A DNA stretch of 64,000 nucleotides, taken from assembly GCA_965216335.1 (NCBI GenBank), contig OZ244154.1, positions 496,001 through 560,000 on the forward strand. Reading direction: 5' to 3'. Origin of the DNA: JAHEJE01 sp965216335. Lineage in GTDB: Bacteria > Pseudomonadota > Alphaproteobacteria > Rhizobiales > Aestuariivirgaceae. Within the stretch, counting starts at the first letter, position 1; every line of letters begins with the position of its first letter. Below, piece after piece: positions 51,349 through 59,661 of this stretch. A model generated the notes under the pieces. The model did no database searches. It was given only the letters and a program-made list of their open reading frames with translations, and was not told the origin of the DNA. Position numbers and translations under genes: made by a program.

Positions 51349-51662
51349 GCCGTCGAAGCAGTTTTCTAGACAGCCGGACAGCACGGCTCGTGGCGCTCCT
51401 GGTCGTAGCCGGATGCGCCATGGCGATCTACGAGTTGAACCGGCGCCATGCCGCCCGACAATCGGCGCCCATGCCACAGGGTGCCGCGGTGACCGAAGAC
51501 AGCGATGCCGGGCTCAACCCCGACTTCATAAAGTGCCGGGACGAGCGGGTTGGCCAGGTCGAAAAGATGCGCAGCGAAGGTGTGGTCGGCGATGACAAGT
51601 TCGCCGAGTTCAAGGACCGCGCTATCGCAACGTGCGCCGGCCAGTTTCCGCCGGGCGGTTGA
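51345..51662 (+). CDS. Membrane-anchored small periplasmic protein, unknown
   Basis: A 105-residue protein with one N-terminal hydrophobic helix (LVALLVVAGCAMAIYEL) and a soluble C-terminal part containing NPDFIKCRDERVGQVEKMRSE and RAIATCAGQFPPGG. The two cysteines could pair in the periplasm. The start overlaps DUF6352 (ATGA), so it is the last gene of this operon. Its stop abuts the convergent ferredoxin gene. No family recognised. Confidence 0.7.
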   Translation: MSRRSSFLDSRTARLVALLVVAGCAMAIYELNRRHAARQSAPMPQGAAVTEDSDAGLNPDFIKCRDERVGQVEKMRSEGVVGDDKFAEFKDRAIATCAGQFPPGG

Positions 51663-53696
51663 TCAGGACGGCTTTTTCTTTTCCAAATCCCGCTCGTCGA
51701 GATCGTCCTGGGTAGTGCGCACGCGTGGCCGCTCGCCCATGGCGAAGGGATCGGTCATTGTGTCGGCCTGGGCGACGATGCGGCAGGTGTCGCACATGCG
51801 AATCAGGGCCTGGGCATCCTCGGACTGAAACATGGAATGTTTGCCGGCGAGCTGAGCGATGATCCGCTCGATGGAACTCTTGGTGCCGAACGGCTTGCCG
51901 CAGCGGATGCATTCGGCCGGCTCTTCTTCATGCAGCGTCACCGGCGTCATGGCGTCTTTGGTCAGGTTGAGGCGCGGCTCCAGTGTGATGACGCCTTCCG
52001 GGCAGGTCGAGGCGCACAGCCCGCACTGCACACAGTCCTGTTCGATGAAACGGATTTGTGGGCGCTCCGGGTTGTCCCGAATGGCGCCCATCGGGCAGGT
52101 GGAGACACAGGCCAGGCACAAGGTGCAACCATCGGTTCTTACGTCGATCCGGCCATAGGGCGCGCGCGGGGGCAGGGCGATGACGTCTTGCGGGATCGGC
52201 GCATCGGCGTTGAGCAGGAAGAACGCCGAACGGGCGGCCTGGCGTTTGCCGGATGCGGCGATGAATGCGTGCGGTGTCAGCGGCAATGGCGCGCTGACAT
52301 CCCACAGCTGCGCCTCGAGGGAATCGGGGTCTCGCTCGTCGACAACAGTGATCCGGTCGGCTGCGCCCGCATAGCCAAGCGCCGAAAGAACGGCGGTCGT
52401 CAATCCGGCTTCCTCTACCAGGCCGGTGGTTTCATCCCGTCGGGCAGGATCGATCAAAAGCAGGATACGTTCAGCGCCGATGGCAAGGGCTGCGGCCAGC
52501 GTGTCATGACCGATCTGTGTGACTTCATTGACGGCGAATGGCAGGACATTGGCCGGCAAACCGCGTCCGAAGCGAGCCATCATGTTGATCATCTCGCCGC
52601 CGTGCCGCTCATCGTGCACCAGGAGAACCGGTGAAGCACCGCCGGCGGCACGGTAGGCGGTAATCAGTGTTTGCAGCCGCGTTTGCACATCCTCACGACC
52701 GGGCAGGGCGTAGGACGATGCACCGGTCGGGCAAACCGATGCACAGGCCCCGCAACCGCCGCAGACGGCCGGGTCAATGCGGACATGATCGCTATCGGGC
52801 GTGATGGCCGAAACCGGGCAGGCGTCCAGGCACTTCGTGCAGCCGGTTTTCTGATTGCGCGCGTGGGCGCAGATGTCGGCATCGTAGTTCACGTAGATCG
52901 GCTTCTCGAACTCGCCGATCAGGTCGGAAGCTGCAAAGACGCATTCGGATACCGCCGCTGGCGACGCCGCATCGACGTGGAAATAGCCGTCGAGCCGGTC
53001 TTTTTGGGAGAACAGAGGATCGTTGCCCGAGACATCGATGATCAACGAGCAGGTCGAAGAAGCCCCATCGCGCGGCATGATGAAATCGAGTGACCGGCGC
53101 GCTGAAGGGATGGCCGGGGCGTAGCCGTCGACGACGATTTCAAATGCCCCCAGATGACCAGTTGCGGCCCGGATGTTTCCCTTGAAAATCGGCACATCGA
53201 CGACAGAGGGAGGAATGACACCCTCGGCATCTGTCAGGAGCAGGGTGACACTAAGACGGCCGGCCAACTTGCGGGCAATGTCAAAGGCGGCCTCACCCTG
53301 GCCATACACCAGGCAGACACCGTCCGATTTGAGCGTGATCGCGCGGGCCGGGGTGATCTTAACGCCCGCTTCGGCGATGAGAGCTGCCATTTTCGCCGTG
53401 GTGTCTTGCTTGTCGTTTGTCCAGCCGGCTCGCTCACGGATGTTGGTAAAGGCGGGCAAGGCGTCCAGACCGGCTTCCTCGGCCAGCTCGCGAAACAATG
53501 GCGCTTCCTGGGTGCAGCACACCAGCAACGGGTCGCCAGTGCTCAGCGCTTTAGTATAGCTGTTGATTTCCGCGCGGCACAAGTGCGAATGGACCGTCAG
53601 GCCGGGATCGCCAACAGCCTTGCCGAGCGCCTTGGCGTCGATCTCCATGGTCTGTTCGCAATTGCAGACGAATACCCGCCGCTTGTCCGGCTGCAT
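51663..53696 (-). CDS. Multi-[4Fe-4S] ferredoxin-type protein of formate dehydrogenase loci
   Basis: A 677-residue protein. Residues about 8-95 start VFVCNCEQTMEIDAKAL with CCTQEAPLF, an HdrA-like N-terminal cysteine module. Residues about 280-335 hold two ferredoxin clusters (CTKCLDACPVSAI, CGGCGACASVCPTGA). Residues about 525-575 hold two more (CTLCLACVSTCPMGAI, CVQCGLCASTCPEGVI). Near the C terminus CIRCGKPFG and MCDTCR form a further four-Cys site. This matches the 4Fe-4S protein usually found with DUF3305 and DUF3306. It is cytoplasmic and likely an electron carrier in cofactor or enzyme maturation. The gene is transcribed away from DUF3305. Confidence 0.9.
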   Translation of the reverse strand: MQPDKRRVFVCNCEQTMEIDAKALGKAVGDPGLTVHSHLCRAEINSYTKALSTGDPLLVCCTQEAPLFRELAEEAGLDALPAFTNIRERAGWTNDKQDTTAKMAALIAEAGVKITPARAITLKSDGVCLVYGQGEAAFDIARKLAGRLSVTLLLTDAEGVIPPSVVDVPIFKGNIRAATGHLGAFEIVVDGYAPAIPSARRSLDFIMPRDGASSTCSLIIDVSGNDPLFSQKDRLDGYFHVDAASPAAVSECVFAASDLIGEFEKPIYVNYDADICAHARNQKTGCTKCLDACPVSAITPDSDHVRIDPAVCGGCGACASVCPTGASSYALPGREDVQTRLQTLITAYRAAGGASPVLLVHDERHGGEMINMMARFGRGLPANVLPFAVNEVTQIGHDTLAAALAIGAERILLLIDPARRDETTGLVEEAGLTTAVLSALGYAGAADRITVVDERDPDSLEAQLWDVSAPLPLTPHAFIAASGKRQAARSAFFLLNADAPIPQDVIALPPRAPYGRIDVRTDGCTLCLACVSTCPMGAIRDNPERPQIRFIEQDCVQCGLCASTCPEGVITLEPRLNLTKDAMTPVTLHEEEPAECIRCGKPFGTKSSIERIIAQLAGKHSMFQSEDAQALIRMCDTCRIVAQADTMTDPFAMGERPRVRTTQDDLDERDLEKKKPS

Positions 53697-53837
53697 GATT
53701 GTCCTGTCCCGTTTGAAGTCGCTGCCTGCGGCATCCTAGTCAACCGTCAACGGCATGCAAACGCCTTTCCACCACACGGTTTGGTGTTTTGTGCCAGCCC
53801 GGTCAGCCGCTATACTTCGCGCGGGAAGGAAGAGATC

Positions 53838-54389
53838 ATGGCTCAAGCCATCAGCTGCCGCATCGGCATCATCGTTGAGAAGCGGCCCAGCGACAATCCT
53901 TGGCTCGATCACGAATGGGTGACGTGCGGCATCACGCTCGATGTTGTCGACCAGGATGGCTGGACCTTTCTGCAGGATGTTGCGGGTGCAAGGCAGTATC
54001 TTTCGCCTCCCGCGACGCTGGAGCTGTTTTCACAGGAAACCGAAGCTTACCTTTATAACCTGCGCTCACCGGTCCCGTCGCTGTTCGCAGTCCTGCGCGA
54101 AGACGAAGAAAGCGAGGCCGAGGTGCCGTTCGATGTGCACTTGGTGACGGCCAGTCCCTATGAAGCTCAGGATTACCTCGATTCATCGGAAGAGCATGTT
54201 GACCGCATTGGTATGGATGACGCCATGCAGGCATGGATGGAGCGCTTTGTCGATGAGCATCACACGCACGAAGAGTTCAAGAAGCGCAAGCGCAACAAAC
54301 TGCGCATCGAGGAGTACAAGTTCGGTCAGGAGCCGATTTTCGAATTGCGCAAGCGGACCCGCGATGACGGGTCGGGGAGTTTGCATTGA
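53838..54389 (+). CDS. DUF3305 domain protein
   Basis: A 183-residue protein starting MAQAISCRIGIIVEKRPSDN, seven bases after AAGGAAG. Conserved features are WLDHEWVTCGITLDVVD, ETEAYLYNLRSPVPSLFAVLR and HLVTASPYEAQDYLDSSEE. DUF3305 is found with DUF3306 and a multi-cluster ferredoxin next to formate dehydrogenase genes and probably acts in maturation. It overlaps DUF3306 by four bases. Confidence 0.88.
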   Translation: MAQAISCRIGIIVEKRPSDNPWLDHEWVTCGITLDVVDQDGWTFLQDVAGARQYLSPPATLELFSQETEAYLYNLRSPVPSLFAVLREDEESEAEVPFDVHLVTASPYEAQDYLDSSEEHVDRIGMDDAMQAWMERFVDEHHTHEEFKKRKRNKLRIEEYKFGQEPIFELRKRTRDDGSGSLH

Positions 54390-54988
54390 GCGCGGATTCA
54401 AAAGACGATGGCGTGCTGAGCCGTTGGGCACGGCGCAAGGCCGAAGTGGCGCGCGAGACGGCGCTCGAGGAGGCGCCGGTCGAAGCCGAAGCCGCCGCCG
54501 AGAGTCCGCAGGCCGAACCGGACACTGAAGAAGCCGCATTGGAGGTTTTGCGCGAGCGTGACCCAGAATTGGCTGAACGGATCGCCGGCATAGACATCGA
54601 CAAGCTGGCCTTCGAGGACGATTTTACGATCTTCATGAACAAAAAGGTGCCGGAGTTCATCCGCCGCCGCGCCCTGTCGAAGCTTTGGCTGCTGAGCCCG
54701 GTCCTCGCCAATGTCGACGGCCTGAATGACTACGATGAGGACTTCACCGCCGCCGCTGACGCCATGCGGGTCTTCAAGAGCGCCTATATCCCAGGGAAAG
54801 GCTATCCAAGCGCTGAGCCGGAGGAACTTGAGGACGAGGTGGAACCTGAGGTTGATGACGAACCTGAGGTCGCGTCTTTGGGCGGGGATGATGTGGTGCC
54901 GGACACCGAGCATCAAACGGCTGATGCGGCGATGGATAATGAGGGCGGCGGCAACGAAGGCGACACGGCGCCCGCCAAGTCAGCTTGA
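54386..54988 (+). CDS. DUF3306 domain protein
   Basis: A 200-residue protein starting at TTG 54386, overlapping the DUF3305 stop. The N-terminal FLSRW-type motif reads VLSRWARRKAEV. The core FMNKKVPEFIRRRALSKLW and LNDYDEDFT is the DUF3306 signature. The C-terminal 60 residues are acidic and low in complexity. It converges with rarA and overlaps its end by nine bases. Likely a partner of DUF3305. Confidence 0.88.
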   Translation: MSADSKDDGVLSRWARRKAEVARETALEEAPVEAEAAAESPQAEPDTEEAALEVLRERDPELAERIAGIDIDKLAFEDDFTIFMNKKVPEFIRRRALSKLWLLSPVLANVDGLNDYDEDFTAAADAMRVFKSAYIPGKGYPSAEPEELEDEVEPEVDDEPEVASLGGDDVVPDTEHQTADAAMDNEGGGNEGDTAPAKSA

Positions 54989-56293
54989 GGTACGCTGCTT
55001 GCGTAGCCTGTTCCAATACTCCAGCCGTTTGCGGATGTCGCGTTCAAAACCGCGGTCTGGCGGGTCGTAGAAGGCTTCACGCGGCATGTCATCGGGAAAG
55101 TAGTTCTGGCCGGAAAAGCCGTCCGGCTGATCGGGGTCGTACTTGTAGCCCGAGCCGTACTCCTGCTGTTTCATCAGCTTGGTCGGCGCATTCAGGATGA
55201 TTTTCGGCGGCGGTGTCGATCCTGTCTCCTTCGCGCGGCGCATTGCCTGCTTGAAGCCCCTGTAGACGCCGATCGATTTCGGCGCGGTGGCGAGATAGAC
55301 GGTCGCCTGGGCGAGGCCCAGCTCGCCTTCCGGCGATCCGAGGAAATCGTAGACGTCCTTGGCCGCCAGAGCCTGGTGCACGGCCTCAGGGTCGGCCAGG
55401 CCGATATCCTCATTGGCCATGCGCACCAGCCGGCGGGCGATGAACAGTGGGTCCTCGCCGGCCACCAGCATGCGCGCCAGGTAGTAGAGTGCTGCATCCG
55501 GGTCGGAGCCGCGCACCGACTTGTGTAGCGCCGAGATCAGGTTGTAATGGCCGTCCTGCGACTTGTCGTAAACCGGGACGCGGCGCTGAACGGCATCGGC
55601 CAACCCGGCTTCGTCCAGCGCCTCGCCGCCAGCCGGCACCGTGGCGTAGATTTCCTCGATCAGGTTGAACAAGTAGCGCCCGTCGCCGTCGGCCATGGCG
55701 GTCAGGGCGGCGCGTGCCGTTTCGGTAAGGGGCAGGGGACGGGCTTCCAGGCCTTCAGCCCGCTCAATCAACTGCTCCATGGCGGCGCCGTCGAGCCTGT
55801 TCAAGGTCAGAACTTGGGCGCGCGACAGGACTGCGGCGTTTAGCTCGAACGAGGGGTTTTCCGTCGTCGCGCCGACCAGGGTGATCGTGCCGTCCTCCAT
55901 GTAGGGCAAAAATCCGTCCTGCTGGGCGCGGTTGAAGCGATGGATCTCATCGACGAACAGCAGCGTGCCGCGGCCTTCCTGGCGCCGCGCCCTGGCGGCT
56001 TCAAACGCCTTCTTCAAATCGGCAACGCCGGAAAAGATCGCCGACATCTGCTCGAAATGCAGTCCGGTCTCGCCTGCCAGCAGACGGGCGATGGTGGTCT
56101 TGCCGGTGCCGGGCGGTCCCCACAGGATGATCGAAGAAAACCGTCCCGCCGCCAGCATGCGCGTAAGCATGCCGTCCGGGCCGGTCAGATGATCCTGACC
56201 GGCGACCTCGGCAAGGTGTGCCGGGCGCAGCCTGTCGGCCAGCGGACGGGGCGCCTCTTCTGCAAGTCCGGCGCTTTCGAACAGGTTGGACAT
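54980..56293 (-). CDS. rarA: Replication-associated recombination protein A (RarA/MgsA)
   Basis: A 437-residue AAA+ ATPase: RLRPAHLAEVAGQDHL, Walker A ILWGPPGTGKTTIARLLA, Walker B TLLFVDEIHRFNR, sensor GATTENPSFELN, and the RarA-specific C-terminal region DPDAALYYLARMLVAGEDP with YGSGYKYDPDQPDG. It acts at stalled replication forks with RecA and SSB. It starts directly after the stop of the Deg-type protease gene, with no spacer, so the two are probably cotranscribed. Confidence 0.95.
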   Translation of the reverse strand: MSNLFESAGLAEEAPRPLADRLRPAHLAEVAGQDHLTGPDGMLTRMLAAGRFSSIILWGPPGTGKTTIARLLAGETGLHFEQMSAIFSGVADLKKAFEAARARRQEGRGTLLFVDEIHRFNRAQQDGFLPYMEDGTITLVGATTENPSFELNAAVLSRAQVLTLNRLDGAAMEQLIERAEGLEARPLPLTETARAALTAMADGDGRYLFNLIEEIYATVPAGGEALDEAGLADAVQRRVPVYDKSQDGHYNLISALHKSVRGSDPDAALYYLARMLVAGEDPLFIARRLVRMANEDIGLADPEAVHQALAAKDVYDFLGSPEGELGLAQATVYLATAPKSIGVYRGFKQAMRRAKETGSTPPPKIILNAPTKLMKQQEYGSGYKYDPDQPDGFSGQNYFPDDMPREAFYDPPDRGFERDIRKRLEYWNRLRKQRTSS

Positions 56294-57718
56294 TCAGCCG
56301 CCAAGCTGTATGCGGCGCACCCGGCCGTTGCGCTTCAAGGCAAAATCCCACCAGTCGTCGCTTGCGTTCAGTACCTGACGCAACGACTTGACCGTCGGGA
56401 TGGCCTGGTCGTTCAACTCGACGATGATATCACCCTTGCGAAACCCGACACGCGAGGCCGGGCGGCCGCGAATGTCCAGGACCACCACGCCGGTTTCGGT
56501 ACCGCCGAGCCCCAGTTCCTCGTTGACCGCTGGCGACAGATTACCGACCACAAGACCGGCAAACGGCGAACGCCCGCGCAGCAGGGTTTCATTGCGCGGC
56601 GGGTCCTGAGGAGGCGCGATCAGCTTGATGCGAACCTGCATCGGCCTGCCACGCCGACGCAGATCGAGCTTTACGGTCTTGCCGACCTGTTTGGTGGCAA
56701 ACCGGTACTCGAACTCCTTGGCACTGTCGATGCGCCGCCCGGCGATGCCGGTCAGCACGTCGCCACGCTTCACACCGGCGGCCTTGAGAGGGCTGAGACG
56801 GTGCAGATTGACCACCAGCGCGCCGGACGGCCGGGCAAAGCCGAGACTTTCAGCGATATCGGACGTGACTTCCTGTGTTGTGATGCCGCTCCACGGGCGG
56901 ACAATCTTTCCACCGGCCCGGGCCGAGAAGATCACCGCGCGCACCATGTTGGAGGGGATGGCAAAGCCGATGCCGATTGAGCCACCGGTGCGCGAATAGA
57001 TCGCGGTGTTGATGCCGATCAGCTTGCCGTCGATGCCGATCAGCGCGCCCCCGGAGTTGCCCGGATTGATTGCCGCATCGGTCTGAATAAAGAACTGGTA
57101 GTCGGATACGCCAACCTTGTTGCGCGCCAATGCCGAGACGATACCGCTGGTGACGGTCTGGCCGACGCCGAACGGGTTGCCGATCGCCAGCACGAGATCG
57201 CCGACTTCCAATCCGTCGGAATCGCCAAAGCCGAGATGCGGCAGTTGCTCACCGCCTGTCTCGATCTTCAGAACCGCCAGGTCGGTCCGCTCATCCGATA
57301 CAAGCAGCTTGGCATCGAATTCGCGCTTGTCGGACAGGACCACCCGGATATCGGTGCCATCCTCGACGACGTGATGGTTGGTGACGATGAACCCGGACGG
57401 TTCGACGATCACCCCGGATCCAAGAGAATTCTGAACCCTGCTGCGGGGCCGGCCGAAGAAACCGTCTTCCCCGAAAAACCGGCGAAAAAACGGGTCGGCG
57501 CCAAACGGCGAGACGCCCCTGCGCTGAGATATGCGCTTGGCATAGACGTTGACCACCGCGGGCGCGGTGCGCTTGACCAGCGGAGCGAACGACAGGTTGA
57601 TGTCCTGGCGGGTGCGTGGCACCTGGTCGGCGTGGGCCGATGCCGGCAGCATCGCCAGGCCGGCAAGCGTCAGGACAATGAACAGGGCGCGTAGGACAGG
57701 GACGGTCTGATGCGGCAT
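56294..57718 (-). CDS. Deg/HtrA-type periplasmic serine protease
   Basis: A 474-residue protease with a signal peptide (MPHQTVPVLRALFIVLTLAG ... ASAHA; start 57718). The catalytic triad is visible as His in FIVTNHHVVEDG, Asp in ERTDLAVLKIETG and Ser in INPGNSGGALIGIDG. Two PDZ domains follow (about 290-380, around VKRGDVLTGIAGRRI; and about 395-474, around FRKGDIIVELNDQAI). It degrades or refolds misfolded envelope proteins. DegP, DegQ and MucD types are not separated here. Confidence 0.93.
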   Translation of the reverse strand: MPHQTVPVLRALFIVLTLAGLAMLPASAHADQVPRTRQDINLSFAPLVKRTAPAVVNVYAKRISQRRGVSPFGADPFFRRFFGEDGFFGRPRSRVQNSLGSGVIVEPSGFIVTNHHVVEDGTDIRVVLSDKREFDAKLLVSDERTDLAVLKIETGGEQLPHLGFGDSDGLEVGDLVLAIGNPFGVGQTVTSGIVSALARNKVGVSDYQFFIQTDAAINPGNSGGALIGIDGKLIGINTAIYSRTGGSIGIGFAIPSNMVRAVIFSARAGGKIVRPWSGITTQEVTSDIAESLGFARPSGALVVNLHRLSPLKAAGVKRGDVLTGIAGRRIDSAKEFEYRFATKQVGKTVKLDLRRRGRPMQVRIKLIAPPQDPPRNETLLRGRSPFAGLVVGNLSPAVNEELGLGGTETGVVVLDIRGRPASRVGFRKGDIIVELNDQAIPTVKSLRQVLNASDDWWDFALKRNGRVRRIQLGG

Positions 57719-57770
57719 TACAGGCCTCATGGCAGCGTTGGGAGATGTTGCGCTACAGGTAGTCGTCCGG

Positions 57771-58202
57771 TCAGCGCCTGTCCAGCTTGGTTGACAACAC
57801 AATGGCGGATTCGGTTCTCCGCACCCCCTCGATCAGGCCAATGGCATCAAGTAGCGCGTCCATGTCCTCGGCGGTCTTGCACCTGGCAAATACAACGATA
57901 TCGAACTTGCCGGAAACGGTGTAGATCGCTTCGATCTGCGGCATGCCTCCCAGGCTGCCGGTGACATCAGCAGAACAGTGCGGTTCAATGTCCAGATTGA
58001 TATAGGCGCCAATGCCAGCGTTACCCACTTCACTTGATAATTTAATTGAGTATCCAGAGATAATGCCCTGAGATTCAAGTCGTTTCAATCGATCTTGTAT
58101 GGTGGTTCGCGACACGCCGAGCTTACGGGCAAGTGCAGCCACCGATTCGCGGGCGTTAACGCGCAGCAGGGCGATAAGTTCTTCATCTTTGTGCGTTAGC
58201 AT
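57771..58202 (-). CDS. Lrp/AsnC-family transcriptional regulator
   Basis: A 143-residue regulator with an N-terminal winged helix (LGVSRTTIQDRLKRL is the recognition part) and a C-terminal RAM domain (GMPQIEAIYTVSGKFDIVVF). It sits head to head with the PLP decarboxylase gene. An imperfect inverted repeat in the 141 bp between them is a likely binding site, so it probably controls that gene and itself in response to an amino acid such as ornithine or lysine. Confidence 0.93.
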   Translation of the reverse strand: MLTHKDEELIALLRVNARESVAALARKLGVSRTTIQDRLKRLESQGIISGYSIKLSSEVGNAGIGAYINLDIEPHCSADVTGSLGGMPQIEAIYTVSGKFDIVVFARCKTAEDMDALLDAIGLIEGVRRTESAIVLSTKLDRR

Positions 58203-58217
58203 ATTCGTCTGAATACC

Positions 58218-58248
58218 ACGATTTTCGTCATTGTGACGGTAAAATCGT
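58218..58248. promoter_or_regulatory. Probable operator of the AsnC-type regulator
   Basis: Imperfect inverted repeat: ACGATTTTCGTCA, spacer TTG, TGACGGTAAAATCGT (two extra bases in the right arm). It is centred between the divergent regulator and decarboxylase genes and stands out as AT-rich in its middle. Dyads of this kind are usual for Lrp/AsnC proteins. Confidence 0.5.
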
Positions 58249-58343
58249 CAGTTAGCGGCGCAGCGACGGCTGTTTTTCGGGCCAAGGCCGGGTCATCATT
58301 TGAGCAGCTTTGTGCCTATGCAATCGCAATCGGTCGGAAGTAT

Positions 58344-59570
58344 ATGACGGCTCACACGCTCAAAAGTCTGAATATTGCCCGTCTGGCTCACAAACAGCGG
58401 GTCGGCCACATTGCGTCCGCACAGGTATTTGCCGATGCCGCCATGGTTGCCGCGCAGCTCAACCCGGAAATGCCGGTTCTATGTTTTTCGCCAAGTCGGC
58501 TGGCCGAGAGCGTGCGGGCATTTCTGGATGGTTTTCCTGGCCGAACGACATATGCGGTAAAGTCGAATGCCTCCGCAGAGGTGCTGACGACAATCGCCCA
58601 TGCCGGCATAGAAACGTTCGACGTCGCGTCCTGCGATGAAATGGCAGCAGTACGGGCCGTGAAGCCCCAGGCCCGCTTCCATTACCACAACCCGGTCAAG
58701 TCGCGCGCCGAAATCGACGCGGCATATTCAGCCTACGGCTGCCGTCGGTTTGCTGCGGACTACGCTGGCGAAATCGCCAAAGTCAGACAGAGTCTGCCCG
58801 AAGCGCGAGATGTCGAAATCGCCGTTCGCTTCCGACTGCCGACAATCGGTGCATCGGCGCACGACTTCTCGACCAAGTTCGGGGCGACGCCGGGCGAGGC
58901 GGTCGACCTTCTGAAGCAGGCCCGCGCACTAGGGTTCGCCGTCACCCTGACGTTCCATCCCGGGTCACAATGCACCAATCCAACGGCCTGGCGACGGCAC
59001 ATAACCGCGGCAGCGGGTATTGCGGCGGCTGCCGGCGTTGAGCTGTCATCGCTCAATGTTGGCGGCGGTTTTCCGGCCGTCTATGCCAAAACAATGCCGG
59101 TGCCGCGCCGGGCCATTTTCGAGACGATCGCAAGGGCTGCCGCGGAAGCCTTCCCAGCTGAGTCTGTTCCGGCGCTCGAATGTGAGCCCGGGCGCGGAAT
59201 TGTCGCGCCCTCGCAATCGGTCCTTACCCGGGTGAAGCTGGTCAAGCCCGAGCGCGGCGAATTGTTCATCAACGACGGTATTTACGGCACTCTGTTGGAG
59301 GTATCGCAAACGCCCGAGGTCCTGCCGCCACATCGCGCGATCCGTCCGTTGGGAACCTTCGAACCCGATACCACCGGCTGGATCGTCTACGGTCCGACCT
59401 GCGATCCACTCGACGTGCTTCCGGTCAAGTTGCAACTGCCGGGCGATATTCGCGAGGGCGACTACATTGAGTTCGGCAACATCGGCGCCTACGGCACTGC
59501 CACATGCACGAGCTTCAATGGCTACGGAAAGTTCGAAAGGGCGCGTGTAGAGCGGGTGTTGGACGCATAA
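58344..59570 (+). CDS. PLP-dependent decarboxylase (ornithine/diaminopimelate type, fold III)
   Basis: A 408-residue alanine-racemase-fold enzyme starting MTAHTLKSLNIARLAHKQRV (58344; the frame upstream lacks family features). PLP-binding Lys lies in RTTYAVKSNASAEVL. Others are the substrate/PLP region FHYHNPVKSRAEI, LNVGGGFPAVYAKTMP, ECEPGRGIVAPSQSV, and the catalytic Cys in YGPTCDPLDVLP. The CDPLD signature fits ornithine or lysine/ornithine decarboxylase, which makes putrescine or cadaverine. The divergent AsnC regulator supports amino-acid-responsive control. Confidence 0.88.
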   Translation: MTAHTLKSLNIARLAHKQRVGHIASAQVFADAAMVAAQLNPEMPVLCFSPSRLAESVRAFLDGFPGRTTYAVKSNASAEVLTTIAHAGIETFDVASCDEMAAVRAVKPQARFHYHNPVKSRAEIDAAYSAYGCRRFAADYAGEIAKVRQSLPEARDVEIAVRFRLPTIGASAHDFSTKFGATPGEAVDLLKQARALGFAVTLTFHPGSQCTNPTAWRRHITAAAGIAAAAGVELSSLNVGGGFPAVYAKTMPVPRRAIFETIARAAAEAFPAESVPALECEPGRGIVAPSQSVLTRVKLVKPERGELFINDGIYGTLLEVSQTPEVLPPHRAIRPLGTFEPDTTGWIVYGPTCDPLDVLPVKLQLPGDIREGDYIEFGNIGAYGTATCTSFNGYGKFERARVERVLDA

Positions 59571-59661
59571 GTTCACCGGGCGCGTCGAAGTAACCATCAG
59601 GTTCGGAATTGCTCTGTCGGCACGTGTTTGGCAGTATCATGCGATGTAACCGTATGATGAC

